From Tetrahymena elliotti 4EA (taxonomy: Eukaryota > Ciliophora > Oligohymenophorea > Hymenostomatida > Tetrahymenidae), in the NCBI GenBank assembly GCA_000231825.2, contig JH720373.1, positions 1 to 64,000 of the forward strand: DNA of 64,000 bases. The letters run 5' to 3'. The translations under genes and the position numbers were made by a program. The notes under the pieces are model-generated. The model was not told where the DNA came from, did no database searches, and was given only the letters and a program-made list of their open reading frames with translations. Each line of letters begins with the position of its first letter. Positions within the stretch are counted from its first letter, which is position 1. Positions 37,528-48,370 of this stretch are shown one piece after another.

Positions 37528-39797
37528 ATGAAAATATTGTTTAATTTTACATGGTTCATCTAAAATCCTGAATTTGTTTAATTAAAGAAGAAATACAGAA
37601 AATATTGTTTTGGTTAAGAGCAGTAAAAAGAAGATAAAATTAATCTAGTTTAATACTTATTTCTTAAAATGCAGTATAGTGATTAAGATAAAAACGGCAT
37701 TTCTGTTGACTAAAAACATTTTAAAATGATTCAAAAATAATACAAAGATTAAATTTATTAAGAATCTAAAATAAAAAAGAAAAATAGCTCAAATAAGAAA
37801 TAGAATAAAAAATAAAAATAGCTTTTAGTAGGACCATAAGTAAGTAATTTACTGAATTAAAATAGAGTATTTTACCTATTTGCTGGGATTCTTTTACCCT
37901 GTGATTTTGATTATGAAGCAAAGTATGAATCTAATGGAATCTAAGATTTTAAAAGGGATTTAAGAAATGTTTTTTATGTAGAAAAAAGAACAAATTATAG
38001 TCTTATTAATTGCTCTTATAACTATAAAGGTCTTGAAAATTTTTAATTTTTAATTGACATCTACATGAGAAAAGGAAATAAAAGTTATCATGATCTTGCT
38101 TCAATGCTTCAACTAATATAGTCTAATATACAAATTTGGAAATCACAATCATAATTAATGTCTCAAATCAGGTAAAACCACTTTTATTAAATTTAATTCA
38201 AAATCAGTTTAATCTTTATCTTAAAAATCTTAAATTTTCTTTCAAGATGAAATTTATTGTTAACAAATTAACTTAAAATGATAAATCTTCTTTAAGATTG
38301 AAAACTTTTTTTCTTATTTTTTATCCTCATTTTGATCATATAAAAACTCAAATAAATCTATAATAGTAGAACTTACTTGAATACTTACTAAAATTATTTT
38401 TAAATTCAACTCTTCATATTTAAAATTAATTAATGAATAATGTTTTTCATCAAAAATGATTAAGAGTTATTGGTTAATCTGAGGTGGGGGAGTGAGGGGA
38501 GAGGTTGGTAAAAAATTTTTTTTTAGTATATGTTCAATAAAAAATATAATACCACCCTCCCCTTAATTTATTTATTTTGAGTTTTTCAAATTTTTTTTTT
38601 TGAGAATTTAAATGGTATTTTAATTTTCTTATTAAAAAAAGACTAAATAACCATGAGACATACAAAAATTAGTATAATTAGTTTGTTCAAGAGTGCTTAA
38701 AGAAAATAGATAAACTTGATTAGTCTAAGTTTTATACATTTGGGTTTTTATTTTATAATTATGAAATCATGAGCTTAGAATAAAACAACTTTGGCTTTAG
38801 TAAGGGATTTTTAAGTTTATTAGGAGTTGATTAAGACTAGTTTGATAATATTATCCAAAGAAATAGATATTTACATTATTTTAGGGCAGAACCATTTTTG
38901 AATAGCTACATATTTTAGTTGGTCTCTTTAGCTTACTAAAATATAACTTTCTAAAAATCTGTTAGTGACAATGTACTTATTAGTTGTGATGGATTTTCAA
39001 TCCCGTGTAAAGAAATAAGGAATTTATATATGCCTGAAAATAGTCAAAAAATTAATTATTTTGAAATGGCATTTGGTATAATAGAATATGATGTAAGTAC
39101 AAATATTCTTAAATAGCTTCTCACTATGAGGGCAAACAGATATTATGTTGAGAAAAACACCTAATTAGAAACTTGTTGTGATGAATCCTTTGAATATTCT
39201 ATGAACTCTCAGCTTTTTATTGAAAAGTATTATCCAAATGCCTTAACAAATGATTATTTGAGATGTAAATATTAACACATTAATACAAATTTGAAGAAAA
39301 GTTAGGTGATAGAAGTATATTCAACTATTAATAAAAATGCTTCTAGTGATTTAAATAATTCATAATAATGTTAAAATTCTAATGAAAATTAATAAATTGA
39401 TTTAGATTTGAATTAATATTATGATTAAAGTATAAATTTAAATAATGCAGCATAAAGTTAAGAATAAGAATTAGGTTTATCTTAAAACATAAAGGATTGT
39501 TATCAGATTAATTCAACAGAAGAAATAAAAAATTAAATTAAATTTGTTGAAATTAATGAATCAAACTTGAACTAAAATGAAATGTAAATAGAACCTTTTA
39601 ACTATATTGGAGATGATTCTGAAAATCCATACAAAGTATTAAAGAATTAAATTAGTGTTGATCTAGATTTTGTTTTTCAATCAAATGATATTGTAGGTAG
39701 TAACTATTATTATCTTTAATTCTAAAATAACAAAAACCTATTTTTTGATAGCTTAGATAGTTTGTTGTCTGTCTTAAATGAAAAGGCTTAAAATTGA
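37528..39797 (+). CDS. Unknown ciliate protein, possibly with a PAS-like core, tandem paralog 2
   Basis: Exons 37528-38171 and 38642-39797, with a 470-bp intron splitting the equivalent Arg codon in phase 2 as in the upstream paralog; 599 residues. Conserved blocks appear in the same order: RVFYLFAGILLPCDFDYEA, FVQEC, DQSKFY, GFSKGFLSLLG, DGFSIPCKEIR, EYDVS, and YSMNSQLFIEKYYPNA. The N-terminus differs: it has an SDQDKNGISVDQKHF stretch that looks like half an EF-hand, followed by a Lys/Asn/Gln-rich linker. The C-terminus is again Gln/Asn-rich but diverged. The intron is unusually long and contains a G-rich patch facing a C-rich patch (see findings). Probably an older tandem duplication than the 4.8/11 kb pair. 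Confidence 0.8.
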
Positions 39798-40554
39798 ACT
39801 TTGATTATGTATATACTATCTATGATTAAAATAGCTATTTCTTTTTCTGATTAAGATTGAAATCTAGTAAATAATTTAAGGATATTTTAATACACTTTTC
39901 ACATCAGCATAAAATATCTAATTAAGATTTGAATGATTATTTGAAAAATTAAATTAAAAGTCCTATTTCCATTTAATATTCTGAATGTTTAAATTAAGCA
40001 AATGAAATAATGAGTTTCTTTATAAAAATTAATTTTATTTTTTATTAACGTTTATAATGTCTAATTTTATTCAATTTTCTAATTAATTGCTAAAAAAATA
40101 TTTAAATAAGAAAATTGAAATTTTGTTTTATTGATCTGAATTATTTTATATACAAAAGGAGAAAGTAATCTTGAAAACTAAATATTGTTTTTACAAACTT
40201 TGACATGATAAATCAATTCTTAAATGTACAAGGTTTTATTTTCTTCTTCAATAAAATGTATTCAGATTGCATGTTTGTTTATTTACTTATTTGCCATAAA
40301 ATATGTCTATTTTTAATATTAATTTAATGATTTAATTAAATTTCTTTGATTATTGTATTTATTTATGATATTGATATTTTAGTTTTTAAAAAAATGAAGT
40401 TAATTAAGCAGGTATTATTTTTAAAGAAAATAACCCTGCTTCTACATACATATTTTTTGTCTGTGGTTAGGTTTAATTGAATAGGAGTATCAAAAAATTT
40501 TATAATTTAGATTTTTTAATTTAAAAACAAGTAAATTAATTGAAATAAGGAAAA
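39798..40554. other. Intergenic upstream of CCDC25
   Basis: About 750 bp of AT-rich sequence between two plus-strand genes, presumably 3' UTR plus promoter. No gene or repeat recognised. Confidence 0.6.
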
Positions 40555-41178
40555 ATGGTTTTTTATTACACTAGTTCTGACGGTCACCTTCTTTATATGG
40601 GTAGAGACAAATTTGAAAATGAAGAGCTTATCAAATATGGTTGGGATGAAGATATTTGGTTCCACGTTGATGATTTAAGTTCTGCTCACGTTTATCTCAG
40701 AATGAATGAAGGTGAAGAATGGACCTAAATTGATGAAAAACTCATTTAAGAATGCTGCTAATTAGTTAAGGAAAACAGTATTTAAGGAAAAAAGAAAGAT
40801 AAAGTTGATGTAGTTTACACTCCCTGGAGCAATTTACACAAAACAAATAATATGGAAGTTGGTGCCATTGGTTTCCACCATGAAAATTAAAGAAAAAAAG
40901 TGAGAGATATTACAAGAGATAAAGATATTGTGAAAGCAATCATAAAAACTGAAAGGGAAGAAGAAAAGCCTGATTTCAGAGATTTAAAAGAAAAGCACAT
41001 TCTTGAATAAAAGAGAAAGAGATTCAAAGAATTCAAAGAACAATAAAAAAAGGAAGATGAAGAAAATAAATAAAAATTAATGGAAAAGTTATCTAAAAAC
41101 TATAACTATTTGGAAGAAAACAAAGAAATGATGACATCTAATAAAAATGCACCTGTTGATGATGATGATTTCATTTGA
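40555..41178 (+). CDS. CCDC25: CCDC25 ortholog (NFACT-R domain protein)
   Basis: A single exon of 207 residues, the same size as the animal protein, with a clean ciliate start context. The first 110 residues align by eye with animal CCDC25: [59 protein letters not shown], and [12 protein letters not shown]. These features define the NFACT-R domain shared with NEMF/Rqc2-type proteins. The second half is a charged helix ending in an acidic DDDDFI, matching the DSDEFM ending in animals. The ancestral role of the family is unclear; RNA- or ribosome-related functions are suspected from the domain, and human CCDC25 has been described as a membrane sensor of extracellular DNA. No transmembrane segment is obvious here. 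Confidence 0.96.
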
Positions 41179-42215
41179 AAACTTATCACATTCTCACATA
41201 AAATAGATTAAAAGCATAATATTTGTTTTTATTTTTCTTTCATAAAATATTTATTTGTCCACTTCTTAAAAGCAAAAGCAGATATTATAATAATTTTTAA
41301 ATTTGATTGATCAATTATCAACTTAGTTTTTAGCACAAGATTACTTTTAAACTAGCTTTTTTTTATCCCACTAAAAAATAGATCATTTTTTATAAGTTTT
41401 AACAAAGATTATGAAAAAGTTATGTTTTCAATGCCTTAGTTTTTGATTGAATATCTATTTTAATTTTCTTGTTATTTGTATTAATGTTTTATTTACATCC
41501 AAAATATTTTAAGAAATTTATTCTAATTTCAAAATTTTTTTAAAATTCTAAGAGAAAGTTTTTTTGTTTCTACTAAACAACTAGCTTAAAATTCATCATT
41601 TATTTTAAAGATTTTATTTTTACTGTAGATTGATTTTAAATAATTCCAATAAAATCTACTAATATTAGATAAAAATCATAAATATTTGTTTTAATAACAA
41701 AATCTATCTAACATTTTCATAAATATTTTTAGAAGAGATTTGAGTATGGATAAAGATTTAAGGAAGCAATAAATGAGATCAAACAAAATCACTTTTAAAT
41801 TTATTTTATTTAAATGATAGGTATTTCTTAATTTTTATAAGAAATTTTAAAAATGAAATTAAATCTAAATCTAAATTGAATTATAAATATTTGAAAGTGT
41901 AGTGTGTTAAATGAATGAATAACGACATTTTTATTTTAACAAAAATATTAAAATTCATGTAAAACTTAATTAAATTTATTGATGATTACAATTAAGATAT
42001 ATTTTACTTTATTTTTAGTTAAAACCAACTTATTTTTGTAATTTTTTTAAAGATAAAAAAAATGAATTTTATTTAATATGAAGAATAAATGTAATGAAGG
42101 GCAGATTACTTGGAAATTTGCAATTTGCTGAAATATTAATTTGATTTTGGTTTACTAATTACTAACTATAGAAAAAAGCCTTATATTACAATTATATGAT
42201 TTTAATAGTTTGTAT
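41179..42215. other. Intergenic between convergent genes
   Basis: About 1 kb between the 3' ends of CCDC25 (+) and the small membrane protein gene (-). AT-rich; nothing else seen. Confidence 0.6.
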
Positions 42216-43007
42216 TCATTCAGGTAGTTGTTATTTTGGAGGTACAAAAATAATTTTTGTTACAGCAAAATGTAAGGCCATGATTCCTAATCCAACATTT
42301 AAATAACGCTTTCCTTTTTCATTTAATGTAATTAGGTATCTATCTAAGTGCTAAAGAAGATAGTCTTTGTTGTCAGACATAATAACTTTTGGGATAAAAC
42401 GATATAGAGGAGCATTAGTGCTTCCTTACTATATTTAATTAGGAGATATTCTTCCTATGTAAGAGAAGGAAGAATTTGGTAGAAGTGCAAATTCAGTCAA
42501 ATTATATTTTTTTCTAAATAATTTTAATTTTAACTTTTGAATAAGAGATAATTCAGAGGAGTGAGAAGAAGCATCAATATTATCCTTAACCTTATATGGG
42601 TTGTAGAAATTTATTTGCTTTGGTACAAAGTCAAGTTAGATTTATTTTTTGAAATCACTTGGCTCTCCAACTTTGAAAATTAAATTTTCAGAAATACGAC
42701 TTGAATAATAGAAGTCGCTTTCAGATTCTTCAACTTATTAGGAGACTTCGACAAATTCTTTATATATAACACTCAATTCTTTATCAGTTGATGCTGTTAG
42801 CTTCTTATCATTGTGCAAAATGGTACCTTAAATAACTATATCTTTATCTTATGGTAGTTCAGATAAATCTCTGACAAAATCAATATCATATGTTTCTATC
42901 TTCATCCATTCATCAAACTACCTTGTCATCCTACCTTCTTTCCATAAATTGTAATATCCATATGAAATAAACCCAGCTCCAGAGAGTAAAACTAAATTTG
43001 AAATCAT
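42216..43007 (-). CDS. Small membrane protein, weakly GIDE/MUL1-like, without RING
   Basis: A single exon of 263 residues. The N-terminus MISNLVLLSGAGFISYGYYN is a hydrophobic anchor, and a second hydrophobic stretch near the C-terminus contains LNVGLGIMALHFAVTKIIF. Between them is a mixed alpha/beta-looking domain with DIVIQGTIL, ELSVIYKEF, FKVGEPSDF and SFSYIGRI. Two membrane spans flanking such a domain, with a short entry segment, recall the BAM/GIDE part of the mitochondrial E3 ligase MUL1. There is no RING finger after the second span; the protein ends IFVPPKQQLPE. The family link is only a suggestion. The start is the first in-frame ATG and gives a sensible anchor, though its context is less A-rich than usual. 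Confidence 0.65.
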
Positions 43008-44039
43008 TCCTATTTCCCAAATGTTTTTTTAAAATAATTTACAGATTAACCTTATGCTAATTATAATTAAATCAATTAATTAATATATATTTATCAATTT
43101 TAAAAAGATATTAATTGATTGATAAATAGATCTTTTTGAAAGAAATTTCTTTTTTAAACAAACAATTCATTAAATTTTTAATGCTTCAGTAAAATTCTGG
43201 TCATATAAAATGTTTTAGAATTTTATACAAATTTGTAAAATAATTAACAAAATGAAAATGAAATACTTCAAGGATCAATCATAAAATCTTAAAATGTGAG
43301 ATTACTATTATGAATTTCAATCAAAAAGATATTAACTAATTGATTGGTTGAGCAAGAGATAGATCTTTTTGTTATTTTAATTTTTACAAAAGATATCTTA
43401 TTTTTTAAACCATTTGTTAAATTTTAAATAATTTTTCAGTAAAATATAGGCCATTTAAAATTTGTTTAAACTGTATACAAACTTGTAAAATTATAGATAA
43501 AATAAGATCTTACAAGTTAAAAGAATCGTTAAGAGATCATAAAAAATTAAATTAAATGACTATCAAAAACATGTGAATTATTGATTGATAAATAGACAGA
43601 TCTTTTTGTTATTTTAATGAATAACAAAGGATATCGAAAATTCTTTTTTTTAAAAAATTTAGGTCATTGAAAATGTCTTTAAACTATGCAGAAACTTGTA
43701 AAATAATTGATAAAATGAGATGCTACTGATTAATAAGGAGCTTTAAACGATCATAAAAAGTTAAATTAGAATTGTACTTATGAAGTATTTGACTAATAAA
43801 AATATTAACTTAATTTTAATCATTTGTTTATTTATTTTTTGATAAGAAATAAGATTGTAATAATTGATTATTTCATCTTATTAATCTATATTTTATTTGC
43901 AACAGAAACAAACAAACTAACAAATTAATTAACTAAATCATAGGCGAGCAAGCAAGCAATCTCTATATCTATCATAACCAAGCGAACAAAAATATAAATT
44001 TCTACAAATACTTTTTTGCGCAAACTTTCTTAAAATAAA
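43008..44039. repeat. Intergenic spacer with three copies of a roughly 240-bp repeat
   Basis: Diverged direct copies start near 43100, 43340 and 43580. Each contains (A)TTGATTG.....AGATCTTTTTG, then T-rich sequence, a GGTCAT/GGCCATT(G/T)AAAAT-type block, an AAACT(G)T...CAAACTTGTAAAAT-like block, GATAAAAT(A/G)AGAT, and a final GATCATAAAA. They lie between divergent genes, so at least part is promoter-proximal. No coding signal. Confidence 0.75.
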
Positions 44040-46564
44040 ATGAAAGGATTGTCTAAAGAAAAGAGATAGCTCATAGAGGAGAAATCCAAAGAGCTTGCTA
44101 ATCTTAAAATGAACAAATTTGCTACATTGGGGATGACAAAGTAGCAATTTATTGATAAAAAAAGCAACGATGATGAAAGAAAAAAGGAAAATAAGAAGTA
44201 ATAATCTCAAGTAATTAGAGATATTGATTTGATTTGATCTGTTTGTTTATCTAATTAATTTTATATTTTAAAATTCAAAATAGCAAACTTATAATGTTAC
44301 ACCACTAAAATCGAGAAGCATGTCATATAGAGATGATAGCATAAGTCGATTTGTAAAACATTTTGAAAAATTAGGATAAAAAGAAAGATATTTTTCATTT
44401 ATTAATAATATAAGCTTTTATAAAATATCGAGGACTTTTATTAAATTCTTTTCTTCTAAAGTCATCATAGATAAAATAAATCAATGATTTATCAGAAGAA
44501 GAGCATTAAAGTGTCATCTTAAAGTCAGATTGGATGATTCCAAAAGAAAAAAAACCTCATGGAGAGGAAGATGATATCAAAGTTAGTCCATTTGTTAAAT
44601 ACCATCCAGCTATTCTTGAAATGAAAGTTAAAAGCTAAGATAAGAGGGGTTATTTACTGTAAGAACACTAACGTCTTAAAAAGGCAGAAAAATAATACTT
44701 AGAAAACTTAAAAGACTCAAGACAATTCTCATTAAACAATACATAAAATCATTTCAGTACAAACATGTCCAAACTCAATCGTACATTCAATTCTATCAAT
44801 ACTGTAGGCACTGATAGAAGAAAAATGAACTCATCTTTAAAAAAACAAAGGGATTATTCAAATTCCGATTAAATCAAAGGTTATACGGTCCCTATTAAAT
44901 TTAGTGAAGGTTTTGATGGTAAATTAAAATTTTTTAAACTAATCTAAATGTTTTTTTAAAAATTTCAGATTGCTTAAACAAGCTTCAATAAGATCTTAAA
45001 ACTTAAAGTTAGCTTATAGAAGAAGAGAGTAGAATATCCAGATTGTTAGAAAAATCATAAAAGAAGACTCATTAAAACTACATTAATATATAAATATAAA
45101 GTGAAAAATAAGATAGCTCCCTAACACAGCAGCTAATACCATTAAGTACTAATCAAAACATATAACTACCTCTCAACTAATTAAGTGTCTAGCACTCTAT
45201 ATCAGATGATGGTATGTCTTTCAACTTTTATTTTCTATTAAAACTTTACATTTGTCAAAAATTAAGACATATCTTCAATATCTAATTTATTATCATCTTA
45301 ATTAGCAATTTTATTTAAAAGCTTTAACAAAAATTAAAAATAGCTTTTGTTTTGAATAATTTCATTTTAAGCTTAGAAAGTCAAATTTTGGCTCTTATCC
45401 ATAAGTAAAAATGATGGTTTGTTTAAACAATTTTAAAAAAATAAAGAATTTAATAAATAAATAAATAAGAGTATTTGATGTTAAAAGAATTTTTATTGAA
45501 ATAATTTATTGAAGAATTTCATAAAAAATTTTTGAAATATTTGATTTAAAAATAATTTAATATGAAATAGAGAGTGTTTGTAGTACTGATAGACATAAAT
45601 AGAAGTTAAATGAGTTACTTTGCTTCTCAGTTTAAAATATTGAATACAGTGACTCAATACATAATTATGGATAAGATTTTGGTAAGTACCCAAAATTTTA
45701 CTAATATTTGTAATAAAAAAACTCTAAAGCTTAGTAATAAAAGGAGCATTAAAATTTAAAGATATATCATGAATAATTAGTTAAGAAAAATGATACAAAT
45801 ATTGTAAATTTTTTAATTTATTAAATTAAATTGAATTATTTTATTTGATTAGAGCTAAAGTTAGTCTCCTACTGCTTCTCCGAGTATGAAGAAAAAGGGT
45901 GTTTTTAGCTAAGACTATAAAAAATTTGGTGAGAGTATAAACTTAGAGGATATGCCAGCCATTTCTTAATTCCTTTAATTGTAAAAGAATGATAGTCACT
46001 AGAATTAAAAACAAATGAATTCACCAAATAAACTCATGTATACTTACTCTTAATTTAGCAAAAGTAATACTTAATCTCCTAAGAAAGTAAAGATAGAGGA
46101 ACAAAAAATTAAATATTAACAAGATTATGGCTAAGCATTTAATTTTAGTTCATCATAAATCAATCAAATCTTAAAAAAGGGTTCTTCTGTAGATTAATCT
46201 AATTATAATTCATTTGTTAAATCAATTGAAGGTGGAACTTAATTAATTAAATCTCCAAATTAAAATCTATAAAGAAAAAACACTATAAGAGAAAATGAAG
46301 AAAAAAGCTAAAAATTTATGGGTGCTTTCTCCAGAAGATACCCATATATCCTCAAAAAGCTAAAACAAATTGTAATTTCAATAATAACTTCTATCATTCA
46401 TTCATTCATTTTATATTAATTGTTTTTTATTTTAGTATAAAGAAGAAAAAACAACTAAGCCTTTCACAAAAAATTATGATGAAGTATTTCTATCTATATA
46501 TGATTCTTTATCTAGAGCTAATGACCACTAGTAAGAGATCTAAAAACCTAAAAAAAATAAATGA
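44040..46564 (+). CDS. Unknown low-complexity protein, seven exons
   Basis: Exons: 44040-44210, 44284-44352, 44462-44918, 44969-45211, 45571-45803, 45853-46371 and 46436-46564. This gives 606 residues with consistent phases and a TGA end. The N-terminus is a charged helix (KGLSKEKRQLIEEKSKELAN). The middle has a conserved-looking SDWMIPKEKKPHGEEDD and FVKYHPAILEMKVKS, and a short coiled coil, KLQQDLKTQSQLIEEESR. The rest is Ser/Asn/Gln/Lys-rich and probably disordered. The last exon ends with a short structured segment, NYDEVFLSIYDSLSRAN. I recognise no domain. The end of exon 2 (44352/44353) is the least certain junction, and the 359-bp fourth intron could hide another exon. The large number of introns argues against chance. 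Confidence 0.7.
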
Positions 46565-48370
46565 AAAGATAATAAATAATATTTAATTTATAAAAAAAAC
46601 AAAACAAATTTTGTGTTCAATGTTAATTTATTAAATAATTGATTTTGACAGTTAGACTTTGTATTAAATTTTTGAATTAATTATTTTTTGTTTGTGAGAA
46701 AAGGCCTCTAATTAGATTGATGATTTATTAATTAATTAATCATAAAGAATTATCAATACAAAAAAATTAATTATCCAAAAAAAATAAAATAAAAGGGTAT
46801 ATTGGGAAATAAAAAGTAGAAATGTCTTTCAAAAATATCTTGTTCAATTGTTGAGAAAGCGATTAGATCTAAGAGCATGTGGGAGAACTAAAGTTTTGTT
46901 TGCATTACTCAATTTTTTTAATATCGGCAAAAAAATAATGTGTTGAATATGCGACTGAATCCCTAAGTTTTTAAAAATCATATACAAACAAAATAATGTC
47001 GAATCCCCTCTTGAATCTAAAAGCCTATCAAAATTCAACAAAATTCTCTTTCCAAATATATATAAAAATATTTTTTTATTAGGCCTAGCTACGAAAGAAG
47101 AATGAAGAACAAGAAGACACAAAAGAAAAAGAAAAAATAAATAACATTGAATAAGAATAAAAAAAACAAATAAAATAAGAAAATCAGATAAAAAAAATAA
47201 GAAAAATAAACAAAAAAACAAACACAGAAAACTAAGAAAGCAAACAAACTAGATACACATTAAGAAAAAAATAAACTTAGAAAATTAATGAAAAAAACAA
47301 ATCAATTTAGAAAAAAATCAAATTCAAATTTAAAAAAATAACAGAAAAATAAGAAAAACAACAATCAATACATAAATCAATAAATTAAAAATAAGAAAAA
47401 GTTAACAATTATTAAAATAATTAACTAAATAAAGGCGATACAAAATAAGATTTTTATTTTTCAAACTCGCCCTAACAAAATATCCAACAAACAATTAAAT
47501 TTTTATGAATAAATTTGATTTGAATATTTTGGTTTCATAAATATTCGCCTAATCCTTCATTCTTAATATTTAGATTAAAAGAGTTTAAACATAATTTCTT
47601 TAATTACTTTTAACTTGATTTATGGCCTTTAAATATTTATTCCTTTTTTACATTATTTTATGTAAAATAACTATTTAATATTGATCTCTATTTTTATGAT
47701 AAATTATTTCATTTACTAAACATATGCGCAATTAATTTTACTTCAACAAACCAATATATATTCATAATTGCTGATGAAATTTATTGTAGATTATTAAGCA
47801 ACACATTTATTAAGTTAGAAACAAAAGAACAATTATGTAATTTCTATTAAAATTAGTAGGAAACGGTTTTAAAAAATTAAGAATTTGATAAGAATTAGAA
47901 AGAATAAGAAAAATAGAATATTATCTAAAATAATTTTATTATAATACTTTCAAGCTTTTTTAAAAGATCTTTTTTAATGAAATAAAAAGATATTTTTTAT
48001 TAATGATATTTATTGTCGATATTTTAAAAAATTAAGTTTTCTAAACTACTCAAAAAAAATCCTTAAATATTAAATGATAAAATGAAAAAAGTTATCAATG
48101 ATTTGTAATTTTCAAATAAATTTGTGTTGAATATCAAAGAATTGAAAGACTGATAAGATACCTATAAATACAATGAAAATGCAAAACATTTCTTTATAAT
48201 TTTTATATTGAAAATGAATATGACTGATAGATAGATTGATTGATATAAATAATTGAAGTGAATAGAGATAAATAATATTAAAATTAATTTAGTATTTGTG
48301 AGGGTTTTGTTAGTATAAAGTAAATTTATTTAAAAACTATTTATTTTTGGCTTGAAATTTTTAATTCGTA
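46565..48370. other. 1.8-kb intergenic region with an odd composition island and purine tract
   Basis: This lies between the 3' ends of the seven-exon gene (+) and the GON4-like gene (-). Two sub-blocks differ from the background: 46825-47090 is less AT-rich than its surroundings, and 47090-47420 is almost all A and G/C with very few T on the plus strand. Open frames cross both blocks on both strands, but their composition follows from the base skew and they have no family match that I know. The rest is ordinary AT-rich DNA. Confidence 0.5.

Noticed and set aside
46844..47221. 125-codon minus-strand frame open even in the standard code
   Set aside because: Its first half is Phe/Leu-rich only because the opposite strand is a run of A and G. 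The remainder has no recognisable family, and the plus strand is open as well. Kept as a composition finding, not as a gene.
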